Of a DNA stretch of 64,000 nucleotides, positions 45,419-53,591 are shown piece by piece. How positions within the stretch are numbered: the stretch's first letter is position 1; every line of letters begins with the position of its first letter. Origin of the DNA: Desulfarculaceae bacterium (GTDB lineage Bacteria; Desulfobacterota; Desulfarculia; Desulfarculales; Desulfarculaceae); the NCBI GenBank assembly GCA_020444545.1, contig JAHLKT010000003.1:372001-436000 (forward strand), in the 5' to 3' direction. Below the pieces are notes generated by a model that was not told where the DNA came from, made no database searches, and saw only the letters and a program-made list of their open reading frames with translations. The position numbers were made by a program, and so were the translations under genes.

Positions 45419-46990
45419 TTATCCCTCGATTGTGGGTGCGCCGACCGGGGCCGCCCCGCTGGGGGGCGCGGACCGCCTCGAATCGCCGTTGCACAGGTTG
45501 GTGAAGTCGTAGCCGAAGCAGGCGCTGAGCACGTCCTCTTCGGTGGCCTGGTGGCCGGGCACCTGCTTGGCCACCCCCCCGGCGTGCATTACCAGGATGT
45601 TGTGGCTCAGATGCAGTACCTCGGGCAGCTCAGAGGAGATGAAGATCACCGCCGCGCCCTTTTCCGCCTGCTCCTTGAGGAACAGGTAGACCTCGCGCTT
45701 GGCCCCCACGTCGATGCCGCAGGAGGCCTCGTCGAAGATGAAGACCTTGATCTCGCGGGTCAGGCCCCGGGAGAGCATCACCTTCTGCTGGTTGCCGCCG
45801 CTCAAATTGACGATGGATTGGTGGATGCGGGCCGGGCGCACGTTCATTTTTTCCACCAGGGCCCGCACCAAGCCTTCTTCGCGCTTCAGGTCGATGAAGC
45901 CCCTTTTCTCTAGCATGGGCACCGCGGCCAGGGTCTGGTTCTCGCGCACGTTGCGGCAGAGCACCAGGCCCTCCTTGTGGCGGTCGGCCGGGAAGTAGAG
46001 CACCCCCTGCTTGAGGCTCTTGCGCGGGGTGGGCTCCTCCACGGCGTAGCCTTCCAGGATGATGCGGCCGCCGGTGATCTGCTCCAGGCCGTAGAGGGCC
46101 CGGCCCACCCGGCTCTTGCCCGCGCCCACCAGACCCGCGATGCCCAGAATCTCACCGGCGCGCACCGAAAAGCTGATGTCGTGCAGGCCGCTGGAGGTGG
46201 TCAGGCCGTCCACCTCCAAGACCACCGGGCCCAGCTCATGCTCGATGACCGGGAAGATTTCTTCGAAGTCGCGCCCGGTCATCAGGGAGATGAGCTTCTG
46301 CTCGTCGGCCTCGGCCATGTCCAGGGTGGCCACGTTCATGCCGTCGCGGAGAACGCTGATGCGGTCGCCCACCTTCTTCAGTTCATCGATGCGGTGGGAG
46401 ATGTAGATCACCCCCACCCCCTCGCCGGTGAGGCGTCTGATGATCTCAAAAAGGCGAGCCACCTCCTTGTCGCTGAGCGAGGCGGTGGGCTCGTCCAGAA
46501 TGAGCACCGACATCTTTTCCTGGAAGGCCTTGGTGATCTCCACCATCTGGCGCTCGGCCCGGGTGAGCTGGCCCACGTTGGCCAGGGGGTCCAGGTCGAA
46601 GCCCAGGTCCTCCAGGGACTCGCGGGCCTTGGCCAACATGCCCGCATTGTCCAACATGCCGCGCTTGGTCATCTCGCGGCCCAAGAAGAGATTCTCCAGC
46701 ACCGTGAGCTGGGGCACCAGGGAGAACTCCTGATACACCGCCGAAACGCCCAGACGGCGGGCGTCGGTGGGGGTTTTCAGGTCCACCTTTTTGCCGCGCA
46801 GGAATATCTCGCCCTGATCCGGGATGTAGGAGCCGGCCAGGATCTTGGTGAGGGTGGACTTGCCCGCGCCGTTCTCGCCGAACAGCACGTGCACCTCTCC
46901 GGCTCTGAGGTCGAAGGACACCTCGTCCAGGGCCTTGACCCCGGGGAAGGTCATGGTGACGCCGGTGGCCGCGAGCAGTGTGTCGGACAT
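45419..46990 (-). CDS. Sugar-type ABC transporter ATPase (RbsA-like, two nucleotide-binding domains)
   Basis: A 523-aa ATPase with two ABC domains. The ATG at 46990 (MSDTLLAATGVTMTFPGVKALD) is preferred over the upstream frame opening at 47044. NBD1 has Walker A GENGAGKST and LTRAERQMVEI, VLILDEPTASLS. NBD2 has the modified Walker A GLVGAGKSRVG, signature NLSGGNQQKVML and FIFDEASCGID, the degenerate second site typical of RbsA/MglA/XylG. Partners are the permease (3 bp) and the binding protein 79 bp upstream. Although the family is sugar-type, the operon context (PxpABC, aminotransferase) suggests a nitrogenous ligand such as a lactam. Confidence 0.94.
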   Translation of the reverse strand: MSDTLLAATGVTMTFPGVKALDEVSFDLRAGEVHVLFGENGAGKSTLTKILAGSYIPDQGEIFLRGKKVDLKTPTDARRLGVSAVYQEFSLVPQLTVLENLFLGREMTKRGMLDNAGMLAKARESLEDLGFDLDPLANVGQLTRAERQMVEITKAFQEKMSVLILDEPTASLSDKEVARLFEIIRRLTGEGVGVIYISHRIDELKKVGDRISVLRDGMNVATLDMAEADEQKLISLMTGRDFEEIFPVIEHELGPVVLEVDGLTTSSGLHDISFSVRAGEILGIAGLVGAGKSRVGRALYGLEQITGGRIILEGYAVEEPTPRKSLKQGVLYFPADRHKEGLVLCRNVRENQTLAAVPMLEKRGFIDLKREEGLVRALVEKMNVRPARIHQSIVNLSGGNQQKVMLSRGLTREIKVFIFDEASCGIDVGAKREVYLFLKEQAEKGAAVIFISSELPEVLHLSHNILVMHAGGVAKQVPGHQATEEDVLSACFGYDFTNLCNGDSRRSAPPSGAAPVGAPTIEG

Positions 46991-47069
46991 GGGTGCTCTT
47001 TTCCAACCATGCCCGGCGGACGCCCGAAGGCGCCCGCCGCGCACGGCGTGGTTTAGGGTTCAGCTAGGC

Positions 47070-48227
47070 TTACTTCTTGGGCTCCACCCTGAACTCGGGC
47101 CGGAAGGAACGGGGCCCGAAGAGCGTGTCATAGGGGTAGTCCGCCATGTTGGCCTTGGTGATGGTGGGGATGATGGGACCGGCGCGGAAGGGGAAGTCCT
47201 TGCCGGGCTTCTCGCCGTTCAAGATGCGCACCATCACGTCCACGGCCATCTGGCCCTGGGTCACGGTTAGGTCCGAGGGAGCCGCCGCCACCAGGCCCTT
47301 GCCGATCTTGTCGTACAGGGGCGGGATGATGTAGGTGGACACGATCTTGACGTCCTTGCGCTTCATCTCGGCCACCGGGCCCACGGCCGCGTCGGCCGCC
47401 ACGGCGTTACCCACCAGGTAGTCGATCTTGGGGAAGGTCTGCAGGGCGTTCTCGATCAGCTTGAGCTGCACGGCCTTGCCGGTGTCGCCCCACTTGACCG
47501 CCAGGATGTTGACCTTGCCGGGGAACTTCTTGATGGCTTCCTTGAAGCCGTCCAGGGTGTCCGGGGCCCAGCCGCTGCCCGCGGGACCGGGCAGGAAGAC
47601 CACGTTGACTTCCTTCTTGCCCTTGGCGTCGCCCACCACGAACTCGCCGGCGTGCACGCCCATGTCATAGAAGGACACCATGGCCTTGGCGGTGATGGCC
47701 GGAGCCTGGATGTCGTTGATTACCTCCACCACCGGGATGCCCTTCTTCACGATCTCCTTCACCACCGGGTCCAGGCCGGTGTAGGAGATGGAGCCCAGGA
47801 TGATGCCGTCCACGCCCTGCTGGGACAGGTTCTCCATCTGGCTAACCTGCTTGGCCAGCTCGGTGTAGCCGCCGGCCGCCACCAGCTTGATGCCCACGCC
47901 CAGGCGCTTGGCCTCGCTGATGATGCCGTAGTCCACCGCCAGCCAGTAGGGGTCTTTCAGGTGAGGGAAGGACACGCCGATGGTGTAGGGCTTGTTGGCC
48001 CGCTTGGGGGGATACCAGGCCTCGACCTTGGGGCCGGTCAGGCTGCCCGAGGGGCGGCCGGCCTTTTTCATCTTGACGTCGTACTTGCCGTAGTAGGCGT
48101 TCACCTTGACCGGCCACCACTGCTTGTACTTGTCGGCCGCCAGGGCGGTGATGCCGCTCATGAGCAGCATGGCCGCGGCCAGCACAGCCACCATTGTCTT
48201 GGGTCCCAGGTTCATCTTCTTGAGCAT
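47070..48227 (-). CDS. TorT-like periplasmic binding protein of the ABC importer
   Basis: A 385-aa protein with a signal peptide (about 1-30, cleaved near ALA-ADK). ATG 48227 has a GGAGGAGAAGG site. The mature protein begins QWWPVKVNAYYGKY and continues with YTIGVSFPHLKDPYWLAVDYGIISEAKRLGVGIKL-type sequence, GGYTELAKQ and GVDGIILGSISYTGLDP. These features are typical of TorT, the TMAO sensor protein, more than of ribose-binding proteins. TorT normally signals to TorS, but no TorS or TorR is here. The following ABC ATPase and permease show that this copy is probably a transport receptor. Ligand unknown. Confidence 0.88.
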   Translation of the reverse strand: MLKKMNLGPKTMVAVLAAAMLLMSGITALAADKYKQWWPVKVNAYYGKYDVKMKKAGRPSGSLTGPKVEAWYPPKRANKPYTIGVSFPHLKDPYWLAVDYGIISEAKRLGVGIKLVAAGGYTELAKQVSQMENLSQQGVDGIILGSISYTGLDPVVKEIVKKGIPVVEVINDIQAPAITAKAMVSFYDMGVHAGEFVVGDAKGKKEVNVVFLPGPAGSGWAPDTLDGFKEAIKKFPGKVNILAVKWGDTGKAVQLKLIENALQTFPKIDYLVGNAVAADAAVGPVAEMKRKDVKIVSTYIIPPLYDKIGKGLVAAAPSDLTVTQGQMAVDVMVRILNGEKPGKDFPFRAGPIIPTITKANMADYPYDTLFGPRSFRPEFRVEPKK

Positions 48228-48307
48228 TTCCTTCTCCTCCGTGAGGTTTATCGACTCGTTCGGCCCACCGGGGCGGGCCGGAAAACGTCGGGGCCCGGAG
48301 CGGCGGA

Positions 48308-48616
48308 TCAGGGCAGGCCGTTCTCCGAACCGTCGTTCTGGATCATCTTGGCGTCTATGCCCCGGATGTTGGCCGGGTAGCCGTTTTCCAAAAGCTCCAG
48401 CACCAAGGGCCGGGCGCTCTCGCCCGCAAAGGAGAAGACGGCCCAGTTCTCCCCGGCCTCGTCCACGATGGTGCCTTGTTGATTGATGCGGGTGCCGCGC
48501 TCTTCCAGGAACCGGCGGATGCGATCGGGCAGCTCCGGGTCCTCGATGCGTGAAACCAGGTGGGAATAGCGGTGGTCGAGGTATTTCTCGATTTCTATGG
48601 GCAACACGCGGCTCAT
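48308..48616 (-). CDS. Small acidic protein of unknown function at the head of the pxp operon
   Basis: I do not recognise this product. The frame is open from 48802. Two ATG codons are plausible, 48637 and 48616; 48616 is shown because a -24/-12-like element overlaps 48637. Common sequence: VLPIEIEKYLDHRYSHLVSRIEDPEL, RIRRFLEERGTRINQQGTIVD, GENWAVFSFAGESARPLVLELLENGY, ANIRGIDAKMIQNDG. It appears soluble and alpha/beta, about 100 aa. It lies 80 bp upstream of the binding-protein gene and 3' of the sigma-54 activator gene, so it may be co-induced with the transporter. Confidence 0.55.
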   Translation of the reverse strand: MSRVLPIEIEKYLDHRYSHLVSRIEDPELPDRIRRFLEERGTRINQQGTIVDEAGENWAVFSFAGESARPLVLELLENGYPANIRGIDAKMIQNDGSENGLP

Positions 48617-48630
48617 GGGCCTGGATAGTT

Positions 48631-48646
48631 CCAACATCCGTGCCAA
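48631..48646 (-). promoter_or_regulatory. Candidate sigma-54 (-24/-12) promoter of the pxp operon
   Basis: On the minus strand TTGGCACGGATGTTGG: matches YTGGCACGRNNNTTGC except the final base (G for C). The next gene upstream encodes a PAS sigma-54 activator. The predicted transcript start (about 48619) is only about 3 nt before the ATG at 48616, which would make that gene nearly leaderless; this weakens either the promoter or the start call. Confidence 0.5.
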
Positions 48647-48768
48647 GCCCCGAACCGCGGGGGGCTTGGGGCGGGGCGCGAGGGCGCAACCCTCTGTATC
48701 CAATAGGGAATAAATCTGATGACCAGAGCCGGCCAGAGTCGGCAAGGCTTGCCGGGTTGCCCGGCCAA

Positions 48769-48786
48769 TGATGCAATTTTGCATCA
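48769..48786. promoter_or_regulatory. 18-bp palindrome, candidate enhancer site
   Basis: TGATGCAA-TT-TTGCATCA, perfect 8-bp arms with a 2-bp centre. It is about 125-140 bp upstream of the -24/-12-like element, a usual place for a sigma-54 activator site. Confidence 0.55.
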
Positions 48787-48788
48787 AC

Positions 48789-48809
48789 AAAAGCCGCCTC
48801 AAAGGCGGC
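48789..48809 (-). terminator. Terminator-like hairpin after the PAS sigma-54 activator gene
   Basis: Six-bp stem GCCGCC/GGCGGC (48793-48798, 48804-48809) with a five-nt loop, followed on the minus strand by TTTTG. It would end the activator transcript before the pxp promoter. Confidence 0.55.
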
Positions 48810-48970
48810 CGCGATTATCACATAGTGAAAAAAATTACAAATAACGAGCGCTTTAGTCGTTATTACACATAGTAGACTATTTTGTCGGGGCGAGTGATTC
48901 CAGGCGGGCTAACTGTTAAATAGCAATTTCAGTTTCCCTTATTATATTCAGCAGTGAATCAATTATGCAT

Positions 48971-50716
48971 TTATGAATCGTTTTCAGCCTCCTGAAGACG
49001 CCTGGCAATGGTGGATTGGCTCACTCCCAGGTGCTGGGCCGCCTTGCGCTGGGTGCCCAGGCGCTTGAGCGCCTCCTGGATCAGTTCCAGCTCCACCTGG
49101 CGCAGGCGCTGGCGCAGGTCGAAGCCCTGGGACCAGTCCAAAGTCGGCACGTTTGCCGGCAACTCGCGCACCTCGGAGGGCAGGTCCTCGGGCCGGATGT
49201 CCTCCTCCGGGCTTAGGATCATCACCCGCTCGATGATGTTATCCAACTCGCGCACGTTGCCGGGGTAGTTGTAGTTGAGCAGCAGGGTGCGGGCCTCGGG
49301 GGTCAGATCCTTGAAGATCTGGTTCTCGCTGCTCACCCGCCGGAGAAAGATGCCCATGAGGAACAAGATGTCGCTGGGCCGCTCGCGCAGGGGCGGCACC
49401 GACAGGGGCACCACGTTGAAGCGGTAGTAGAGATCCTCGCGGAAGCGCCCCGCGTCCACCTCCTGGGCCAGGTTCTTGTTGGTAGCCGCGATCACCCGGG
49501 TGTCCACCTCGATGGCTTGGCCGCCGCCCACCCGGACCACCCGGCGCTCCTCGATGAACCGGAGCAGCTTCACCTGATGCTCCAGGGGCAGCTCGGCGAT
49601 CTCGTCCAAAAACAAGGTGCCGCCTTGGGCCATTTCCACCAGGCCGGCCTTGCCCCTCCGGCTGGCCCCGGTGAAGGCGCCCTTGGCATAGCCGAAGAGC
49701 TCGGATTCGAACAATGAGCCGGGGATGGCAGCGCAGTCCACCCGCACGAAGGGCCCGGCCGCCCGGGTGGACTTGTTGTGGATCAGGCGGGCCAACATGC
49801 TCTTGCCCGCCCCGGACTCGCCGCTGATGAGCACCGTGGACTGGGCCGGGGCCACGCGCAGGGCCTTTTCGTAGACCTGCTTCATGGCCCGGCTGCGGCA
49901 CATGAACTCGCCATCCACGATCTCGGCCGACTGGGGCTCGAACAGGCTGGAGCGGAACTGCTGGAGTTTGGCCTCGCTTTCCTCCAGCTGGCGGCGCATG
50001 CGGTCCAAGAGGGTGATGTCGCGGTCGTTGATCACCACGAAGGCGATCTCGCCCTCGGCGTCGTAGATGGGGCTGCCCGTGGCCAGGATCTTCTTGCCCG
50101 ACTTGAGGTGCTGCACCATGGTGAAGGTGGTCTTGCGCTTGAGCACCTCCAGGGTCACCGAGTCGTTGAAGTTGCCGTCGCGCAGAAGATCGCCCACGAA
50201 GTGGCCCTCGACCTTGTGGCGGGGCAGGCCCACCATGCGCAGGGCGGCCCGGTTCACCTTGACCACCACCCCGTGGCTGTCGGTGATCCACAGGCCGTCG
50301 AAAGACGACTCCATAATGGCTTCCAGATAAGAGGCCGAGGCGCGGTAGGGCTCGGGGAACAGGGCCCCCTGCTCGCTGTCCCAGGGATCGCCCATCATGA
50401 TGAGCACCCAGGCCACCTCGCCCTCGGCGAACACGGGCAAATAGTTGAGCAACAGGAAGTGGTGGCCGTGGCGCAGGCGCGCGCCCAGCAGGGGCGCGCC
50501 GCCCTCGAAGATGGCCTGGGCCTGGCGCCAGGCGTCGGGCTCCACCACCTCGATGGGCCGCCCGGCCAGGTCGCCGGCCTCGTGCTGGAGCATGCGCCCG
50601 GCCGCGGAGTTGGCATAGGAGATCAGGCCCCGGGGGTCGATGGCCAGCACCCCCACCCGCATCTGGTCGAACTGGGCGGTCTTTAACAGGGCGAGATCCG
50701 GGGCCGGGCGAGGCAT
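48971..50716 (-). CDS. Sigma-54-dependent activator with two PAS domains
   Basis: A 581-aa enhancer-binding protein. ATG 50716 is chosen over 50737 because of an AGGAG site 8 nt upstream. PAS1 (about 12-110), PAS2 (about 128-235, [30 protein letters not shown] and [19 protein letters not shown]), a short coiled linker, the AAA+ domain (about 270-510) with Walker A GESGAGKS (299-306) and GAFTGA (346-351), and a C-terminal Fis-type HTH ([20 protein letters not shown]). This is the layout of RocR-like and related ligand-sensing activators. It is transcribed towards the pxp operon and separated from it by a terminator, palindromes and a -24/-12-like site. It likely senses the imported compound or a product. 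Confidence 0.93.
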   Translation of the reverse strand: MPRPAPDLALLKTAQFDQMRVGVLAIDPRGLISYANSAAGRMLQHEAGDLAGRPIEVVEPDAWRQAQAIFEGGAPLLGARLRHGHHFLLLNYLPVFAEGEVAWVLIMMGDPWDSEQGALFPEPYRASASYLEAIMESSFDGLWITDSHGVVVKVNRAALRMVGLPRHKVEGHFVGDLLRDGNFNDSVTLEVLKRKTTFTMVQHLKSGKKILATGSPIYDAEGEIAFVVINDRDITLLDRMRRQLEESEAKLQQFRSSLFEPQSAEIVDGEFMCRSRAMKQVYEKALRVAPAQSTVLISGESGAGKSMLARLIHNKSTRAAGPFVRVDCAAIPGSLFESELFGYAKGAFTGASRRGKAGLVEMAQGGTLFLDEIAELPLEHQVKLLRFIEERRVVRVGGGQAIEVDTRVIAATNKNLAQEVDAGRFREDLYYRFNVVPLSVPPLRERPSDILFLMGIFLRRVSSENQIFKDLTPEARTLLLNYNYPGNVRELDNIIERVMILSPEEDIRPEDLPSEVRELPANVPTLDWSQGFDLRQRLRQVELELIQEALKRLGTQRKAAQHLGVSQSTIARRLQEAENDS

Positions 50717-50817
50717 GGATTTTCTCCTTGGGGTCACTAGGTTAAGACAACCGCATGGCCCGCCTCATGTCAATGGGCTATTGGGGGCCCAGTCCCGGCC
50801 GCCGCCCCCCGAAAGGA

Positions 50818-50845
50818 GCGGGCCCGGCCCGGCGGCCGGGCCCGC
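50818..50845 (-). terminator. Strong hairpin terminator after the TonB-dependent receptor gene
   Basis: Twelve-bp perfect stem (50818-50829, 50834-50845) with a 4-nt loop, 9 bp after the stop codon and followed by TCCTTTC on the minus strand. Confidence 0.75.
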
Positions 50846-50854
50846 GGGGCCGAG

Positions 50855-52915
50855 CTAGAAGCTCCATTGCAGCATCAGCTTGAAGGCGCGTCCCGGCTGG
50901 GAGGAGAGGCCCAGATCCTGCCAGGTGCGCGAGACGTGGTCATAGTAAAAGCGGTCGCCTATGTTCTCCACCGAGAAGATGACCTGCTTGTTCTTGCCCA
51001 GGGACCAGCCCAGACGAAGGTCGAAGCGGGCCCAGCCGCCGGTGCGCTTTTCGTTGACCGCCACCCTGTCCTGCTCCGTGGCCCACAGCAGGCTGAACTC
51101 GGCCCATCCCCGGCCCGTGGCCAGCTCCTGGTCGTAGCGCAGACCGGTCTTCCCGTTGAGCGGCGGGATGCTGGGCAGGTCCGAATCGTCCTCCAAGTCC
51201 TGGCCGATCACGTAGCTGGCCGTGGTGAAGGCCGAGAGCCCGCCCACGATGCCCACGTCCAGACTCAGCTCGCCGCCGTAGAGCAGGGCCTGGTCCAGGT
51301 TGCTCCAGGTGTATTCGCTACCCGTGTCCAGCTTGGCGATGTAGTTGTCGATGCGGTTGTAGAACAGGCTGAACATGCCGCTCATGCGCTCGGTGCGCAT
51401 CTTGAGCCCCACGTCGAAGTTCCAGGAGGTCTCGGGCGAAAGATTGGGGTCGCCCACGTCGTTCTTGGAGCTGTCGTGGGGGCCGTAAAAATAGCGCTCC
51501 AGCAGGGTGGGCGCGCGGAAGGCCCGCCCCACGTTCGCGTAGAGGTTCAACTCGTCGGTGGCCCGGAACAATAGCCCCAGGCTGCCGCTCATGGCGCTGT
51601 CGGTTTGGCTCATGGACGAGGTGATGTCGTGTCCCTTGGCCCCGTCGGTGGAGGAGTTGATCCAGTCGTAGCGCAACCCGGCGGTGAGGCTCCAGAGGGG
51701 CGCCAGGCTGATCTCGTCCTGGGCGAACACCCCCACCCCCCAACGCTGCGAGTCCGGGATCACCGGCACGTTGTTGAACAGTGGGTTCACCCAGCTCGAT
51801 GCGGTGTCGGTGATGGTGCGGCCGCTGGTGGCGTTTTCGAAAAAGCTGTCCAGGCCGTAGACCAGCTTCTGGCGCTCGCCCACCGATTTGAAGAGCATGG
51901 GCTTTAAGGAAAAGGTGTCGATGTCCACGGTGATGTTCACGTCCATGTCGCCCTGCACCGCCGGGGGTATGCCCTGGTCCAAGAGGCGCTCGCGGTTGCG
52001 CTGGTGGCGCTGGGCCCCGATCAACAGCTCCATGCGGTCGGCCACCGCGTAGTTGAGCTGGCCGTTCAGGCGGCCGGAGAGGAAGTGCTCTTTCTCGTCC
52101 TTGAACTTGTCGCTGACCACCGAAGGAGCGGCCGGGATGCCCAGGGTGGCGTCCATGAAGTAATAGTAGAAATCCGCCTGCCAGACGGGGCCCAGGTAGT
52201 TGCCCCCCAGCCAAGCCATGCCGCCCTTATAGGAGCTGTTGTTCAGCTCATAATCCGGGGTCTCCACGTTTTGGTTGTCGCGGTAAAAGCCGCCCACCAG
52301 GCCGTTGAGGCGGCCCTGGCCGAAGCCCAGGTTGGCCGCCGCCCGGTAGCCCTGGGGATCGCTCAGGCCGGTGACCGAAGCCTCGCTGTCCAGGCGGGCT
52401 TTTTTGCTGGTCTTGCGGGGGGCCTGCTTGGTAATCACGTTGATCACGCCGGCGATGGCGTCCGAGCCGTAGAGCACCGAGGAGGGCCCCCGCACCACCT
52501 CCACCCGCTCGATCTGGGCCGGGTCCAGGGACAGGATGTGGTTGCCGCCCGGGCGCTGCTCGCTCAGGCGCACCCCGTTGATCAGCACCAGCACCCGCTC
52601 GTCGTACAGGCCCCGGATCATGGGCCGCACGCTGTTGGGGCCGGTGGTGGAGGCGTTCAGGCCGGGCTCGCCCCGGAACACGTCCTCCATGGAGATGGCT
52701 CCCCGCTCCTCCAGGGCCTCGGAGGTGATCACGTTCATGGGCACCGAGGTGTCAAAAGCGCTGGATTCCTGGCCCGAGGCGGTTACCACCGTCTCGCTCA
52801 GTTCGGTGACGGGCGTTGCGGGGGCGCTCTTTTCCTGGGCCCCGGCCACGCCGGCCATCCCGGCCAACAGGCAAAGCACGGCAACCGCCGCGCGCAAAAT
52901 TCTTGCGGTGTTCAT
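50855..52915 (-). CDS. TonB-dependent outer-membrane receptor
   Basis: A 686-aa receptor. ATG 52915 has a GGGGAG site; signal peptide to about residue 27 (AGVAGAQ). A TonB box-like segment ELSETVVTAS follows, then the plug (~45-170: NVITSEALEERGAISMEDVF, RGLYDERVLVLINGVRLSEQRPG, IERVEVVRGPSSVLYGSDAIAGVINVITK) and a 22-strand barrel, with the terminal Phe of the insertion signal (KLMLQWSF). The plug resembles BtuB/FecA-like receptors; the ligand (metal chelate, cobalamin or siderophore) is not given by sequence. It follows a small His-rich membrane protein by 77 bp and is probably co-transcribed with it from a promoter carrying dyads. Confidence 0.94.
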   Translation of the reverse strand: MNTARILRAAVAVLCLLAGMAGVAGAQEKSAPATPVTELSETVVTASGQESSAFDTSVPMNVITSEALEERGAISMEDVFRGEPGLNASTTGPNSVRPMIRGLYDERVLVLINGVRLSEQRPGGNHILSLDPAQIERVEVVRGPSSVLYGSDAIAGVINVITKQAPRKTSKKARLDSEASVTGLSDPQGYRAAANLGFGQGRLNGLVGGFYRDNQNVETPDYELNNSSYKGGMAWLGGNYLGPVWQADFYYYFMDATLGIPAAPSVVSDKFKDEKEHFLSGRLNGQLNYAVADRMELLIGAQRHQRNRERLLDQGIPPAVQGDMDVNITVDIDTFSLKPMLFKSVGERQKLVYGLDSFFENATSGRTITDTASSWVNPLFNNVPVIPDSQRWGVGVFAQDEISLAPLWSLTAGLRYDWINSSTDGAKGHDITSSMSQTDSAMSGSLGLLFRATDELNLYANVGRAFRAPTLLERYFYGPHDSSKNDVGDPNLSPETSWNFDVGLKMRTERMSGMFSLFYNRIDNYIAKLDTGSEYTWSNLDQALLYGGELSLDVGIVGGLSAFTTASYVIGQDLEDDSDLPSIPPLNGKTGLRYDQELATGRGWAEFSLLWATEQDRVAVNEKRTGGWARFDLRLGWSLGKNKQVIFSVENIGDRFYYDHVSRTWQDLGLSSQPGRAFKLMLQWSF

Positions 52916-52992
52916 TTTTTCTCCCCGCAATAAGGTCCCTGGGGCGCGCCGCGGTTGGCGGCCCCGGGAAAGTTCAAGCCGATGTCAAAAGA

Positions 52993-53370
52993 TCAGACCA
53001 CGGCTTGGCGGGGGGGAGAACGCGAGGCGCATAGGCGGCGGTCGGCGGTTGCCAGGGGCCCTTCGCCACGGGGGAAGGCCTGGCCCAGGCAGGCCAGGGA
53101 GCCCGCCACGCCGGCCAGGGCCGCGTCAGCCTTGGCCAGGAAGTGGGCCAAAAAGGCGCACAACGCGCAAGGCCCGTGCGCGGGGGACTCGGCCAAGGCC
53201 TGGGCATGCAGGCCGCCCGAGGGGTGGGCGTGGCGCGGACCATGCTCGTGCAGCCAGGGGTGCAGCAGATGCCCCAGGCCACCGGCGTAGAGCATGAACC
53301 CCACCAGCAGCCAGGCCAGGGCCCGGCGCCTCGGATGGGTGGGGCTATTGCCTGAGCCGCGTTGGAGCAT
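52993..53370 (-). CDS. Small membrane protein with His/Cys metal motifs (DUF2946-like)
   Basis: A 125-aa protein. ATG 53370 is preferred over 53400 because of an AGAGG site. A basic start (HPRRRALAWLL) leads into a signal or transmembrane helix, then a His-rich stretch HLLHPWLHEHGPRHAHPSGGLHAQ and the pair HGPCALCAFLAHFLAKADAAL with a C-x-x-C motif. This pattern resembles DUF2946-type proteins found beside TonB receptors and metal-transport genes; I assign it by pattern only. It lies directly upstream of the TonB receptor. A role in periplasmic metal handling is inferred. Confidence 0.65.
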   Translation of the reverse strand: MLQRGSGNSPTHPRRRALAWLLVGFMLYAGGLGHLLHPWLHEHGPRHAHPSGGLHAQALAESPAHGPCALCAFLAHFLAKADAALAGVAGSLACLGQAFPRGEGPLATADRRLCASRSPPRQAVV

Positions 53371-53416
53371 ACCGCCTCTGGCAGGGTTGAGGGGGAGCAT
53401 TGAACATGATGTCTTG

Positions 53417-53438
53417 CGTAATACCTCGTATTACGAGG
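53417..53438. promoter_or_regulatory. Two nested palindromes: candidate operator of the TonB receptor operon
   Basis: CGTAATAC-CTC-GTATTACG (53417-53435, perfect 8-bp arms) overlaps CCTCG-TATTA-CGAGG (53424-53438, perfect 5-bp arms). It lies 47 bp upstream of the 53370 start, where a repressor would cover the promoter. It does not match the Fur consensus as I know it. Confidence 0.55.
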
Positions 53439-53527
53439 AAACATTATCGCAACCCCGGCGCAGTGTAAAGGACATCCTGCCGCGCGGCGTCGCACCACCA
53501 GGCAGCCGCCGCGCCCGGCCCCCGGCC

Positions 53528-53559
53528 AAAAGAAAGGGCCGCCGGTTTTCCGGCGGCCC
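53528..53559 (-). terminator. Rho-independent terminator after the 102-aa gene
   Basis: Ten-bp perfect stem GGGCCGCCGG/CCGGCGGCCC (53536-53545, 53550-53559), four-base loop, then TTTCTTTT on the minus strand. It ends the three-gene unit starting at 55469. Confidence 0.92.
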
Positions 53560-53591
53560 TTGCGGGTGCGAGAGGGGGGGACGCGCCAGAA

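Larger units (their letters stand above)
48638..48970. other. AT-richer regulatory gap between the activator gene and the pxp operon
   Basis: A 333-bp region with distinctly lower GC than its surroundings. From the operon side it holds a 7-bp dyad CGGCAAG-G-CTTGCCG (48740-48754), an 18-bp palindrome (48769-48786), a terminator-like hairpin (48789-48809) and a second dyad AATAACGA/TCGTTATT (48840-48847 and 48857-48864). No coding frame here looks real. Confidence 0.6.

Noticed and set aside
52974-53498. 174-codon frame overlapping the His-rich membrane protein
   Set aside because: Different frame, no signal peptide or ribosome site; the 125-aa frame has both.
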